64,000 nucleotides of DNA from Pararhodobacter sp. SW119 (GTDB lineage: Bacteria > Pseudomonadota > Alphaproteobacteria > Rhodobacterales > Rhodobacteraceae), in NCBI RefSeq assembly GCF_017811755.1, contig NZ_JADDJF010000001.1:1-64000 (forward strand), in the 5' to 3' direction. The notes below the pieces were generated by a model, which saw nothing but the letters and a program-made list of their open reading frames with translations, had not been told where the DNA came from and did not search any database. Numbering within the stretch: the stretch's first letter is position 1; every line of letters starts with the position of its first letter. Position numbers and translations under genes: made by a program. Shown here piece by piece: positions 17,913-27,526 of the stretch.

Positions 17913-19631
17913 TCAGTCGCGCGCGCCGGCGAAGCGGGCGGCCCAGTCCTCGCGCGCGTCGTCGGTGATCTTGGCGAAGAGGACCTCGGGCACGGTGAAG
18001 GCGTGCCCGGCGGGCAGGGTGGTCAGCGCCGCGCGCACGTCCTCGGGCCAGGTCCAATCCTCGGACTCGAGGGCGGCCATCATCGACCAGGCGGCATCGG
18101 GGATGAAGGGGCGCGACAGGACCGCGTAGAGGCGGATCAGGTTCAGCGCCAGGCGCACCTGCATGGCGGCGGCCTCCGGGTCGGTCTTGAAGGTGGCCCA
18201 GGGCGCGGCTTCCTGCAGGTACTCGTTGCCCAGGACCCAGATCGCGCGCAGTTCGGCCGCGGACTTGCGGATTTCCATCGCCGCCATCTGCCGGTCATAG
18301 GCTGCGATGCGCGTGGCCAGCGCCTGCTCGAGCGCCTTTTCGCGGTCGCCCCAGGTGCCGCCCTCGGGCACCGCCTCGTCGAATTTCGACCGGCAGAACT
18401 TGGTCACCCGGCTGACGAAATTGCCCAGCACATCGGCGAGGTCCTTGTTGACCGAGGCCTGGAAATTCTCCCAGGTGAATTCGCTGTCATTGCTTTCGGG
18501 CGCGTGGGACAGGAGCCACCAGCGCCAGTAATCCGAGGGCAGCAGGTCCAGCGCCTGGTCCATGAAGACGCCGCGGCCCTGCGAGGTGCTGAACTGGCCG
18601 CCGTCGTAGTTGAGGTAGTTGAAGCTTTTGATGTAGTCCACGAGCTTCCACGGCTCGCCCGAGCCCATCAGGGTCGCCGGGAAGGACAGTGTGTGGAAGG
18701 GGACGTTGTCCTTGCCCATGAACTGGACATAGCGCACGTCGTCCGCGCCTTCGTCGGTGCGCCACCAGCGGCGCCAGGCGGCGTCGTCCTTGCCTTGCGC
18801 CTCGGCCCATTCGGCGGTGGCGGCGATGTATTCGATGGGCGCGTCGAACCAGACGTAGAAGACCTTGCCCTCCATCCCCGGCCAGTCGTTCTCGCCGTCC
18901 TTGACCGGGATGCCCCAGTCCAGATCACGGGTGATGCCGCGGTCGCGCAGGCCGTCGCCGTCGTGCAGCCATTTCTTGGCGATCGAGGTGGTCAGGATCG
19001 GCCAGCCCGTCTGGCTGTCGAGCCACCGGTCGAGTTGGTCGCGCATCAGCGACTGGCGCAGGTAGAGGTGCTTGGTTTCGCGCACCTCCAGATCGGTGGC
19101 GCCGGAGATTGCCGAGCGGGGGTTGATCAGGTCGGTCGGGTCGAGCTGCTTGGTGCAATTCTCGCACTGGTCGCCGCGCGCACGCTCGTAGCCGCAATTG
19201 GGGCAGGTCCCCTCGATATAGCGGTCGGGCAGGAAGCGGCCGTCGGCGGGGGAATAGACCTGCTTTTCGCTGACCTCGGCGATCAGGCCGGCGGCGCGCA
19301 GGCGGCCGGCGAAATGCTGGGTCAGGCGGTGGTTCTGCGGGCTGGAGGAGCGGCCGTAATGGTCGAACGACAGCCGGAATCCGTGCGCCAGATCGGTTTG
19401 CACCTGATGCATCCGGGCGCAGTAGTCGGCCACCGGCTCGCCGGTCTTGGCGGCGGCCAGTTCGGCGGGCGTGCCGTGTTCGTCGGTGGCGCAGATGAAC
19501 ATGACCTCGTGGCCCCGCGCGCGGCAGTAGCGGGCATAGAGGTCGGCGGGAAGCTGGCTGCCCACCAGATTGCCCAGGTGCTTGATCCCGTTGATATAGG
19601 GAAGTGCCGAGGTGATGAGTATGCGCGCCAT
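17913..19631 (-). CDS. metG: Methionyl-tRNA synthetase
   Basis: This 572-residue class I synthetase charges tRNA-Met. The HIGH-like site is [15 protein letters not shown] (near residue 13). A zinc knuckle lies in [17 protein letters not shown]. The KMSKS site is the variant form FSTSQGRG, as found in the S/T-type bacterial enzymes. The anticodon-binding helical domain occupies the last 200 residues. It ends without the C-terminal dimerisation domain of E. coli MetG, as in the shorter bacterial enzymes. It is divergent from the four-repeat secreted protein gene, 168 bases apart. Confidence 0.96.
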   Translation of the reverse strand: MARILITSALPYINGIKHLGNLVGSQLPADLYARYCRARGHEVMFICATDEHGTPAELAAAKTGEPVADYCARMHQVQTDLAHGFRLSFDHYGRSSSPQNHRLTQHFAGRLRAAGLIAEVSEKQVYSPADGRFLPDRYIEGTCPNCGYERARGDQCENCTKQLDPTDLINPRSAISGATDLEVRETKHLYLRQSLMRDQLDRWLDSQTGWPILTTSIAKKWLHDGDGLRDRGITRDLDWGIPVKDGENDWPGMEGKVFYVWFDAPIEYIAATAEWAEAQGKDDAAWRRWWRTDEGADDVRYVQFMGKDNVPFHTLSFPATLMGSGEPWKLVDYIKSFNYLNYDGGQFSTSQGRGVFMDQALDLLPSDYWRWWLLSHAPESNDSEFTWENFQASVNKDLADVLGNFVSRVTKFCRSKFDEAVPEGGTWGDREKALEQALATRIAAYDRQMAAMEIRKSAAELRAIWVLGNEYLQEAAPWATFKTDPEAAAMQVRLALNLIRLYAVLSRPFIPDAAWSMMAALESEDWTWPEDVRAALTTLPAGHAFTVPEVLFAKITDDAREDWAARFAGARD

Positions 19632-19799
19632 CTGCCGTACCGTTCCGATGCGCCCGGACCGGGCGTTCGGCCACCGTTTAGCGCAAGGTCGGCCCGCCTG
19701 CCAGCCCGGCGGGGACGGTCATTGCGATTGACCGGACGGTTGCGACACGGCAGACTTGCCGGGCGCGGCATTGCCGCGGCTGCCACACAGGACGCTCCC

Positions 19800-21581
19800 A
19801 TGCCAAATCCTCGGAAAATTGCCTTGCTGTCGTCGCTCGTCCTGGCGGGCATGGTTGTCATGCCGACGCTCGCCCCGGCGCAGGAGGCGGGGTTCGTGGT
19901 CGAGCTGGAGCCGCCCGCGGACGCCTTCAGTGAAATGCGCGTGGGGGTCCGGCAGTTCGGACAGGCGATGGAGCCCGCGTCGGACTATGTGCGCGGCTGC
20001 ATCGGACATGTCGCCGGCGAGGGGGCGGCGGCCCTCTTTGAGATGACCGAGCCGGGCAGCATGCTGGCCTTCTCGGCGCATGGTGACGGGCTGCTGAGCC
20101 TGGTGGTGGAGACGCCGGATGGCCTCTTTCGTTGCGCGCTGGCGGATCAGGCGGGAGCGGCGATCGCGCAGATCGCAAACCCGCAGGCGGGGCGTTACCG
20201 GGTCTGGGCGGGGGCGGATCAGGGCGCGGATATCGACGCGCGCATCCTGGCCGCCGACCGCGCCATCTCGACCATCGAACTGGCTGGCCTCGATGTGGCG
20301 CAGCTGGGCGAGCCGCGCGCCGGGCGGCATCTGTTCACCGCCACGCCCGAGACCGGACGCCAGATCCTGGTGGCCGGCGGTCGCCTGTTCCCCGAGGAGG
20401 AGTTGCGCCCGCTCGACCGCGACTATTGTCCGGGGTACAGCCGGCTGGATGCCGCGGATGCGGTGCTGGCGGTCGAAGCGCTCGAGCAGATGCTGAGCAT
20501 CTTTGCAATGTCCGAGCGCGACCTGACCCTTGCGGTGGTCGCACCCGACGGGCGCGTGATGTGCAACGACGACACCTCGGGGCTGGACCCGGCGGTCACC
20601 TTCGAGGACGCCCCGGCCGGGGATTACCAGATCTTCGTCGGCGCCTTCGGACAGGGGATGGGGGGCGACCTCTATGACCTCTATGCGCGGCCGGGTGCGC
20701 CGCAATTCGCCGAACCCGGCGCCGGGGTCGGCGGGCCGCCGCGGGCCGGGCAGGTGGCGCACGACCCGCGCGCCGCGCTGCGCGGTCAGACGCTGGCCAC
20801 CGCCGAGATCGTCGCCCGGCGTCCGGCGGACGACTTGGTGCCCGACCAGTATTGCAGCGGATACGTCGGCAGCGACGCGCCGGACGTGACCCTGCTGGTC
20901 GAGGACCCGGCCGCGGAACTGTCGCTCTACGCGGTTTCCTCGGTCGATCTGGTGATCGCGGTGCAGGACCCGAACGGGGTCTGGATGTGCAATGACGACG
21001 CCTCGGGCGTCAATCCGGCGGTCACCTTTCCGGCGCCGGTCGCCGGGGAATACCAGATCTACGTCGGCGCGTTCGCCCGCGACGCGGAGGGGGCCTTCAC
21101 CGCCTTCGCCGCGGATGGCGAGCCGAACTGGGACGAAGCGCAAAACCCCGCGACCGCCACCCTGAACGTCGAGGCGGAACCCGCCATCGCGCGCTTCGCC
21201 TTCGGGCCGCAGACGCGACCCGATCCGCGGACCGTGTTTGACGTTCGCGACAGCACGTTCGACGCCTTCGATCTGGGGAACGACTGCGCGGGCTACATCG
21301 ACCCGTCGCGCCCCGACATGGTGATCGAGGCGCAGGACGGCTTGCCGCAACTGATGATCTACATGGTCGCCGACGGGGACGGGACGCTGGTCGTCGTCGG
21401 ACCGGACGGCACGCTTTATTGCAACGACGATTTCGAGGGGTTGCACCCGGGGGTCCTGATCCCCGAACCCGCCGCCGGAAGCTACGCGGTCTTTGCCGGC
21501 ACGTTCGACGGGCGCGGCGGGCTTGCCACGCTGGGCGTGACCGTGGCCAACCCGAACTGGCTGATGGACCGCGAGGGCTGA
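19800..21581 (+). CDS. Secreted protein of four tandem Cys-paired beta domains
   Basis: This 593-residue protein has a signal peptide (KIALLSSLVLAGMVVMPTLAPA, cleavage near 28). Four repeats follow, each with a Cys near its start (CxGY in three of them), an acidic second Cys box and a closing AGxYxVxxGxF strand. The Cys pairs are C67/C112, C210/C255, C352/C397 and C496/C541, all exactly 45 residues apart. Repeats 2-4 carry CNDD; the first is degenerate (RCAL). The pattern resembles small secreted PPC-like beta-sandwich domains, with one disulfide each and a possible Ca2+ site at NDD. No catalytic domain is visible. A longer upstream open frame was discarded since it lacks a signal peptide and runs antisense through metG. 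Confidence 0.75.
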   Translation: MPNPRKIALLSSLVLAGMVVMPTLAPAQEAGFVVELEPPADAFSEMRVGVRQFGQAMEPASDYVRGCIGHVAGEGAAALFEMTEPGSMLAFSAHGDGLLSLVVETPDGLFRCALADQAGAAIAQIANPQAGRYRVWAGADQGADIDARILAADRAISTIELAGLDVAQLGEPRAGRHLFTATPETGRQILVAGGRLFPEEELRPLDRDYCPGYSRLDAADAVLAVEALEQMLSIFAMSERDLTLAVVAPDGRVMCNDDTSGLDPAVTFEDAPAGDYQIFVGAFGQGMGGDLYDLYARPGAPQFAEPGAGVGGPPRAGQVAHDPRAALRGQTLATAEIVARRPADDLVPDQYCSGYVGSDAPDVTLLVEDPAAELSLYAVSSVDLVIAVQDPNGVWMCNDDASGVNPAVTFPAPVAGEYQIYVGAFARDAEGAFTAFAADGEPNWDEAQNPATATLNVEAEPAIARFAFGPQTRPDPRTVFDVRDSTFDAFDLGNDCAGYIDPSRPDMVIEAQDGLPQLMIYMVADGDGTLVVVGPDGTLYCNDDFEGLHPGVLIPEPAAGSYAVFAGTFDGRGGLATLGVTVANPNWLMDREG

Positions 21582-21593
21582 CGCGAAGGCCGG

Positions 21594-21617
21594 GGGCGCG
21601 GGAACGGACCCGCGCCC
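21594..21617. terminator. GC hairpin between convergent genes
   Basis: GGGCGCGGG and CCCGCGCCC form a perfect 9-bp stem with a six-base loop, in the 50-bp gap between the four-repeat protein gene and the SYLF lipoprotein gene. It probably ends transcription from both sides. Confidence 0.6.
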
Positions 21618-21631
21618 GCCCGGCGTCGGGG

Positions 21632-22189
21632 TCAGGGGATGATGCGCGCGTAGCGTACGCCGGCAAGCGACGCCCCGGCGATCAGCCCGGACTGGCCGAA
21701 GACCACCGCGATCACCGGCGAGAAGAGCGCGGTCGTCTCGATCCCCGCCGAGCCGCCACGCTCGGGCACGGCGTAGCGGAGGTCGGCCGATGCGGCCCAG
21801 CCTTCGGAGGCGCGGAAATCGGCCAGCGCCTGCGGGGTCATGAAGAACAGCACATGCGCGTATTGCTGCGCCCCGATCTGCAGACCGAAACTGGCGCGCG
21901 TGGCCGAATAGTAGTCGACCGTGACATCGTTGATCCGCAACGCCCCCTGGCCGTAGGCGCCGCCGAAAAAGAGCCCGGCCTCGCTGACCAGCGGCATGTA
22001 GAGGATGCCGTGCGCGTTGGCGAAAAGCGGCTGAAGATCGGGGAAACCGGACCGGAGGTAGTCGCGCGTCGCGTCCACGCGCGCGTCGAGTCGATCGGCG
22101 TTGAAGCTGCCGACGGGGTTCCCGCACGCGGAGAGCGCGAGGGTTGCCGCACCGCTTGCAAGCAGCGCTCTGCGAGAGAAGTTGGACAT
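21632..22189 (-). CDS. YSC84/SYLF-domain lipoprotein
   Basis: This 185-residue protein has a lipoprotein signal: basic start SRRA, hydrophobic segment, and lipobox LSAC followed by G. The mature part is a SYLF (DUF500/YSC84) domain. Key blocks are AHGILYMPLVSEAGLFFGGAYGQG and SFGLQIGAQQYAHVLFFMT, and the closing FGQSGLIAGASLAGVRYARI. SYLF proteins bind phosphoinositides in eukaryotes; in bacteria the role is unknown and they are secreted or envelope-bound. The Ala after Asp positions is not clear, so lipid modification is inferred only from the lipobox. It converges on the four-repeat secreted protein. Confidence 0.8.
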   Translation of the reverse strand: MSNFSRRALLASGAATLALSACGNPVGSFNADRLDARVDATRDYLRSGFPDLQPLFANAHGILYMPLVSEAGLFFGGAYGQGALRINDVTVDYYSATRASFGLQIGAQQYAHVLFFMTPQALADFRASEGWAASADLRYAVPERGGSAGIETTALFSPVIAVVFGQSGLIAGASLAGVRYARIIP

Positions 22190-22310
22190 GCTCGGCCTCA
22201 AAGGTAATGGCGGGGTCTTCAGCGCCCCGCGCTGTGAGGCGCAAGTATAGGGGTTGCGCGCGCAGTTGTCACCATATCGCGTGGCCCATCGGCAAGAATG
22301 GGGCGTCGCC

Positions 22311-23312
22311 TTAGGCGCGCAGGACGCGCGCGGCCTCGGGGGCGAAGTAGGTCAGGATCGCGTCGCATCCCGCGCGCTTGAACGCCAGCAGGCTTTCCAG
22401 CATCACCTTCTCGCCGTCCAGCCAGCCGTTCTGCGCCGCGGCCTGCAGCATCGCGTATTCGCCCGACACCTGATAGGCGCAGACCGGCACGCCGAATTCG
22501 TCCTTTGCGGCGCGGCAGATATCCAGATACGGCATGCCCGGCTTGACCATGACCATGTCGGCGCCTTCATCGAGGTCGCGCGCGACGCAGCGCAGCGCCT
22601 CGTTGCGGTTGGCGGGGTCGATCTGGTAGGTCTTCTTGTCGCCGACCAGCCGGCCCGAGGCGCCGACCGCGTCGCGGAACGGGCCGTAGAAACCGCTGGC
22701 GAATTTCGCGGCGTAGGAGAGAATCGCCACCCGCTGGTGCCCCGACTGCTCCAGCCCCAGCCGGATCGCGCCGATGCGCCCGTCCATCATGTCCGACGGG
22801 CCGAGGATATCGGCGCCCGCATCGGCCTGTGCCAGCGCCATCTTGACCAGCGCCTCGACGGTTTCGTCGTTGAGGATCTGGCCACCCACCACGAACCCGT
22901 CATGGCCGTTGATGTTGTAGGGGTCGAGCGCGATGTCGGTCATCACGCTGAGGTCCGGCAGATCGGACTTGAGCATGCGGATCGCGCGGTTGGTCAGGTT
23001 GTCGGGGCTCCACGCCTCGGCGCAATCCTCGGTGCGCAGGGCGGGGTCGGTATAAGGGAACAGGCAGATGGTGCGGATGCCGGTCTCACGCGCGGCCTCG
23101 GCCTTGCGGCGCAGCCGGTCCAGCGAAAGGCGCGCCACACCGGGCATCGACGGGATCGGTTCCTCGACATTCTCGCCTTCCCGGATGAAGACGGGCCAGA
23201 TCAGGTCTGCGGCCGCCAGTCGGTTCTCGGCCACCAGATCGCGCAGCGCGGCGGTCTGGCGAAGCCGGCGCAGGCGGGCGGCGGGGTAGGGGGCGGGGGG
23301 ATGGACGGGCAT
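22311..23312 (-). CDS. hemB: Delta-aminolevulinic acid dehydratase (porphobilinogen synthase)
   Basis: This 333-residue enzyme condenses two 5-aminolevulinates to porphobilinogen in tetrapyrrole synthesis. The Schiff-base lysines are in SYAAKFASGFYGPF and MVMVKPGMPYLD. The metal-site region reads LFPYTDPALRTEDCAEAW, without the triple-Cys pattern of zinc enzymes, so this is the zinc-independent (Mg or K dependent) type typical of many alphaproteobacteria. A GAGAGGAAG ribosome site precedes the ATG. It stands alone, while hemC and hemE lie 6-8 kb away. It is divergent from the gene for a small membrane protein. Confidence 0.95.
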   Translation of the reverse strand: MPVHPPAPYPAARLRRLRQTAALRDLVAENRLAAADLIWPVFIREGENVEEPIPSMPGVARLSLDRLRRKAEAARETGIRTICLFPYTDPALRTEDCAEAWSPDNLTNRAIRMLKSDLPDLSVMTDIALDPYNINGHDGFVVGGQILNDETVEALVKMALAQADAGADILGPSDMMDGRIGAIRLGLEQSGHQRVAILSYAAKFASGFYGPFRDAVGASGRLVGDKKTYQIDPANRNEALRCVARDLDEGADMVMVKPGMPYLDICRAAKDEFGVPVCAYQVSGEYAMLQAAAQNGWLDGEKVMLESLLAFKRAGCDAILTYFAPEAARVLRA

Positions 23313-23446
23313 GGGACTTCCTCTCTCGGCCCGACGGTGGTGCCACGCAGGCGCGGCGATCTCAAGCCTGCCGATGCCGCGAGTCGGCCCTTGGCCCGCC
23401 CGTCCGCCGGCGCTAGGTAGGGACGTCTCATGCCGGAGTCGCAGTC

Positions 23447-23974
23447 GTGGGCCTGTACGACAGTGTTTTGACGCTGATTGACCTGAGGTCGTTCTCGAAC
23501 CTCTGGTACTGGATCGTGTTGGCCGTCACCTGGTCGATCGCCTCGCATTACGTGCTGGGCGTGCCCTTCGACATGGTGCTGCGCGCACGCCGGCAGGGCG
23601 GTGCCGCGATGGCCGATCTGGAGGCGATGGTCGACCTGCAGCTTCGCCGCCGGTCCGGCATCGTGCGATCGGGCGGCGCCTGGCTGGTCGGGCTCTGGGC
23701 GGCGGTGCTGACCATCGTGGCGCTGCTCGGCTTCTGGTACCGGGTCGAGATTGCGCAGGCGCTGGCCCTGCTGGCGGTGCCGCTGACCCTGGTCATGGCG
23801 CTGAGCTTTCGACTGAGCACGCGCCTGCGCACCGAACGTCCCCGCGACGAGGCGCTGGCGCGGCGACTGACCTGGCATCGGCTGCTCATCCAGATCATCG
23901 GCGTGCTGTCGATCCTTGTCACCGCGCTCTGGGGCATGTGGCACAATCTTTCGATGAACGTGCTTGGTGCGTGA
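23447..23974 (+). CDS. Small integral membrane protein (often annotated 'component of SufBCD complex')
   Basis: This 175-residue protein has about four hydrophobic helices (LWYWIVLAVTWSIASHYVLGV, WLVGLWAAVLTIVALLGFW, ALALLAVPLTLVMALSF and LLIQIIGVLSILVTALWGM). The opening DLRSFSNLWYWI is conserved in Rhodobacteraceae homologues, many of which carry the database name 'component of SufBCD complex'. Nothing in this sequence supports an iron-sulfur role, so I treat that name as unproven. The start is a GTG; the nearest ATG is out of frame. Its stop overlaps or abuts the start of mfd, so the two are probably transcribed together. Confidence 0.7.
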   Translation: MGLYDSVLTLIDLRSFSNLWYWIVLAVTWSIASHYVLGVPFDMVLRARRQGGAAMADLEAMVDLQLRRRSGIVRSGGAWLVGLWAAVLTIVALLGFWYRVEIAQALALLAVPLTLVMALSFRLSTRLRTERPRDEALARRLTWHRLLIQIIGVLSILVTALWGMWHNLSMNVLGA

Positions 23975-23985
23975 AGGGGCGGGTG

Positions 23986-26900
23986 ATGGCCGGTGAACGT
24001 ATACTGCTGGGCGGCGCGCCCGAGGGGTTCGACGCCGAACTGCTGCGCCGCGAGACGGTGCGCGCCAAGGGGCCGGTCATCCACGTCGCGCGCGACGACA
24101 AGCGGCTGGCGGCGATGCGCGCGGCGCTCGACTTCTTTGCGCCGGAGCTGCCGGTTCTGGTCTTTCCAGCGTGGGACTGCCTCCCCTTCGACCGGGTCTC
24201 GCCGAACCCCGAGATCGTGGCGCAGCGCATGGCGACGCTGGCGGCCCTGGCGCGGGGGCTTGACGGCGCGTTCGCGGTGCTGACCACGCTCAACGCGGTG
24301 ACGCAAAGGTTGCCCGCGCGCGAGACCGTCGCAGGGGCGTCGTTCCACGCCACGGTGGGCCGACGCATCGACGAGGCCGCGCTGCGCGCCTGGCTTGCGC
24401 GCATGGGCTATTCCCCCAGCCCCACGGTGACCGAGCCCGGCGATTTCGCCGTGCGCGGCGGGATCATCGACATCTTCGCCTCCGGCCACAAGGAGCCGGT
24501 CCGGCTGGACCTGTTCGGCGATGTGCTGGACGGGCTGCGCCTGTTCGACCCGGCGAGCCAGCGCACCACCGGCAAGCTGGATCGCCTGGAGCTTTCCCCG
24601 GCGTCCGAAGTGATCCTGGACGAGCCGTCGATCGCGCGGTTCCGGCAGGCCTATCGCGCCGAGTTCGGCGCGGCCGGTCTGGATGACCCGCTCTACGAGG
24701 CGGTCAGCGCCGGCCGCAAGCACCAGGGGATGGAACATTGGCTGGCGTTCTTTCACGACCGGCTGGAGACGCTTTTCGATTACCTGCCGAACGCGTCGGT
24801 GATGCTGGACGACCAGACAGAACCGGCGCGCGCCGTCCGCTGGGAAACCGTCGCCGAGCAGTACGACCACCGCCGCGAGGCGCTGGCTGCCCGCGGCCGG
24901 GTGGACACGATCTACAAGCCCGCCCCGCCGGGCCTGCTCTATCTCGACGACGCCGCCTGGGCGGCCGCGCTGGCGCCCCTTCGCGTGGTCCAGCTGTCGC
25001 CCCTGCCGCAGCCGCCGGGGCCGGGCGTGCTGGATGCGCAAGGGCGCGAGGGGCGCAATTTCGCGCCGGAACGACAGAACGAGAACGCGAATATTTTCAA
25101 TGCGCTCGCGTCGTATGTTGAGAGTTTGCGCGAAGCGCGTGCGGTGGTGATCGCCTCCTGGTCCGAAGGCGCGCGGGAGCGTCTTGCGGGTCTGCTGGAC
25201 GAACACGGACTGCCGGGCGCGCGCCCCGTCGCCGATGCCCGCGCGCTGGCGGGTGCGGGGGCTGTCCACCTGACCGTCTGGCCGCTTGAACGCGGGTTCG
25301 TCAGCGCGGATATCGCGGTCATTTCGGAACAGGACGTCCTGGGCGAAAGGCTGGTCCGCGCCCCCCGGCGGAAACGGCGCGCCGAGAACTTCCTGACCGA
25401 GGCGCAGGCGATCAGCCCCGGCGATCTGGTCGTGCATGTCGATCACGGCGTCGGCCGCTACACCGGGCTGGAGACCATCGCCGCGATGGGCGCGCCGCAT
25501 GAATGCCTGGCGCTGGAATACGCCGGCGGCGACCGGCTGTTCCTGCCGGTCGAGAATATCGAGCTGCTCAGCCGCTTCGGGCACGAGGATGGCCTGCTCG
25601 ACAAGCTCGGCGGCGGCTCCTGGCAGGCGAAGAAGGCCAAGCTGAAGCAGCGCATCCGCGAGATCGCCGACAAGCTGATCCGCGTCGCCGCCGAGCGCGA
25701 GTTGCGGAAAGCGCCCGCGCTGGAGCCGCCCGAGGGGATGTGGGACGCCTTCGCCGCGCGCTTTCCCTATGCCGAGACCGACGACCAGATGCGCGCCATC
25801 GAGGACGTGCTGGCCGATCTGGACCGCGGCCGCCCGATGGACCGGCTGATCGTCGGCGACGTCGGCTTCGGCAAGACCGAGGTGGCGATGCGCGCGGCCT
25901 TCGTCGCCGCCATGTCCGGGCTGCAGGTCGCGGTCATCGCGCCGACCACGCTGCTCGCCCGGCAGCACCACCACAGCTTTGCCGAACGCTTCCGCGGCTT
26001 CCCGTTGCAGGTCCGCCCGCTGTCGCGCTTCGTTTCGGCCAGGGAGGCCGCCGCCACCCGCGCCGGCATCGCCGACGGCACGGTGGACATCGTCATCGGC
26101 ACCCACGCGCTGCTGGCGAAATCGGTGAAGTTCCGCAACCTCGGCCTGCTGGTCATTGACGAGGAGCAGCATTTCGGCGTGACCCACAAGGAACGCCTGA
26201 AGGAAATGCGCTCGGACATCCATGTGCTGACCCTGACCGCGACGCCGATCCCGCGCACGCTGCAACTGTCGCTGTCCGGTGTGCGCGACCTCTCGCTCAT
26301 TGCCACGCCGCCGATCGACCGGTTGGCGATCCGGACCTATGTCAGCGAATTCGATACCGTGACGCTGCGCGAGGCGCTTTTGCGGGAACGCTTCCGCGGC
26401 GGCCAGTCCTTTTTCGTTGCGCCGCGCATCAAGGACCTGCCCGAGATCGAGGATTTCCTGCGCGATCACGTCCCCGAGGTGTCGGTCCTGGTCGCGCACG
26501 GGCAGATGGCGGCGGGCGAACTCGACAGCCGCATGAACGCCTTCTACGACGGCAAGTACGACGTGCTGCTCGCCACCAGCATCGTCGAATCCGGCCTCGA
26601 CATCCCGCGCGCGAACACGATGATCGTGCACCGCGCCGACATGTTCGGCCTTGCGCAACTCTACCAGATCCGGGGCCGGGTGGGGCGGTCCAAGACGCGG
26701 GCCTATTGCTACCTGACGACGAAGCCGCGCACCCCGCTGACCCCGCAGGCGCAACGGCGGTTGAAACTGCTGGGATCGATCGACAGCCTGGGCGCGGGCT
26801 TCACCATCGCCAGCCAGGACATGGACCTGCGCGGCGCCGGCAACATCCTGGGCGAGGAGCAGTCGGGCCATATCCGCGAGGTCGGCTACGAGCTTTACCA

Positions 26901-27417
26901 GCAGATGCTGGAAGAGGCGATCAGCCGGCTGCGCGCCGGCGATCTCGCCGATCTCTCCGACGGTCAATGGGCGCCGCAGATCAACCTGGGCGTGCCGGTC
27001 CTCATCCCCGAAAGCTACGTCCCCGACCTCGATGTGCGCCTTGGCCTCTACCGCCGGCTTGCCGCGCTGGAGAAGAAGGTCGAGTTCGAGGGATTTGCCG
27101 CCGAACTCATCGACCGCTTCGGCCCGCTGCCGAAAGAGGTCAACACGCTCCTGGTCGTCGTGCGCATCAAGGCGATGTGCAAGCGGGCGCAGATCGCGCG
27201 GCTGGATGCCGGGCCGAAGGGCGCGACGGTCCAGTTCCACCAAGATAAGTTCCCAAATCCCAAGGGGTTGGTGGAGTTTCTTCATGCGCAGGGCCAACAG
27301 GCCAGGATCCGCGACAACAAGATGATCGTGCGTCGCGACTGGTCCGACGAGAAGGAGAAGCTGCGCGGGGCTTTCGCTATCGCGCGTGATCTGGCAGAGA
27401 AGGCAAAAGCGGCGTGA
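23986..27417 (+). CDS. mfd: Transcription-repair coupling factor
   Basis: This 1143-residue DNA translocase removes RNA polymerase stalled at lesions and recruits UvrA. Domains in order are a UvrB-like N-terminal part (ERILLGGAPEGFDAELL start), a polymerase-interacting region near 480-540 (AISPGDLVVHVDHGVGRYTG), the helicase motor, and the C-terminal UvrA-masking domain. Walker A is GDVGFGKTEVA (near residue 624), with DEEQHFG as motif II (near 724). The ATG was chosen for AAGGGG eight bases upstream; a GTG five codons earlier overlaps the previous stop and is possible. Length matches the E. coli protein. Confidence 0.96.
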   Translation: MAGERILLGGAPEGFDAELLRRETVRAKGPVIHVARDDKRLAAMRAALDFFAPELPVLVFPAWDCLPFDRVSPNPEIVAQRMATLAALARGLDGAFAVLTTLNAVTQRLPARETVAGASFHATVGRRIDEAALRAWLARMGYSPSPTVTEPGDFAVRGGIIDIFASGHKEPVRLDLFGDVLDGLRLFDPASQRTTGKLDRLELSPASEVILDEPSIARFRQAYRAEFGAAGLDDPLYEAVSAGRKHQGMEHWLAFFHDRLETLFDYLPNASVMLDDQTEPARAVRWETVAEQYDHRREALAARGRVDTIYKPAPPGLLYLDDAAWAAALAPLRVVQLSPLPQPPGPGVLDAQGREGRNFAPERQNENANIFNALASYVESLREARAVVIASWSEGARERLAGLLDEHGLPGARPVADARALAGAGAVHLTVWPLERGFVSADIAVISEQDVLGERLVRAPRRKRRAENFLTEAQAISPGDLVVHVDHGVGRYTGLETIAAMGAPHECLALEYAGGDRLFLPVENIELLSRFGHEDGLLDKLGGGSWQAKKAKLKQRIREIADKLIRVAAERELRKAPALEPPEGMWDAFAARFPYAETDDQMRAIEDVLADLDRGRPMDRLIVGDVGFGKTEVAMRAAFVAAMSGLQVAVIAPTTLLARQHHHSFAERFRGFPLQVRPLSRFVSAREAAATRAGIADGTVDIVIGTHALLAKSVKFRNLGLLVIDEEQHFGVTHKERLKEMRSDIHVLTLTATPIPRTLQLSLSGVRDLSLIATPPIDRLAIRTYVSEFDTVTLREALLRERFRGGQSFFVAPRIKDLPEIEDFLRDHVPEVSVLVAHGQMAAGELDSRMNAFYDGKYDVLLATSIVESGLDIPRANTMIVHRADMFGLAQLYQIRGRVGRSKTRAYCYLTTKPRTPLTPQAQRRLKLLGSIDSLGAGFTIASQDMDLRGAGNILGEEQSGHIREVGYELYQQMLEEAISRLRAGDLADLSDGQWAPQINLGVPVLIPESYVPDLDVRLGLYRRLAALEKKVEFEGFAAELIDRFGPLPKEVNTLLVVVRIKAMCKRAQIARLDAGPKGATVQFHQDKFPNPKGLVEFLHAQGQQARIRDNKMIVRRDWSDEKEKLRGAFAIARDLAEKAKAA

Positions 27418-27465
27418 CCGCCCCGCCGCCGCATTTTCTGTCGTCAAATATCCTCGGGGGGTGAA

Positions 27466-27501
27466 CGGGCCGCAGGCCCGGAGGGGGGCAGACAGCCCCC
27501 C
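27466..27501. terminator. Double GC hairpin downstream of mfd
   Basis: Two stems lie in tandem: CGGGCC/GGCCCG around GCA (27466-27480) and GGGGGGC/GCCCCCC around AGACA (27483-27501). They follow TCAAATATCCTCGGGGGG (about 27443-27460), a sequence type often seen downstream of genes in Rhodobacteraceae. It would separate mfd from the NYN-domain gene. Confidence 0.6.
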
Positions 27502-27526
27502 TTGCCCCGCCTTCGAAAGGAACCCC

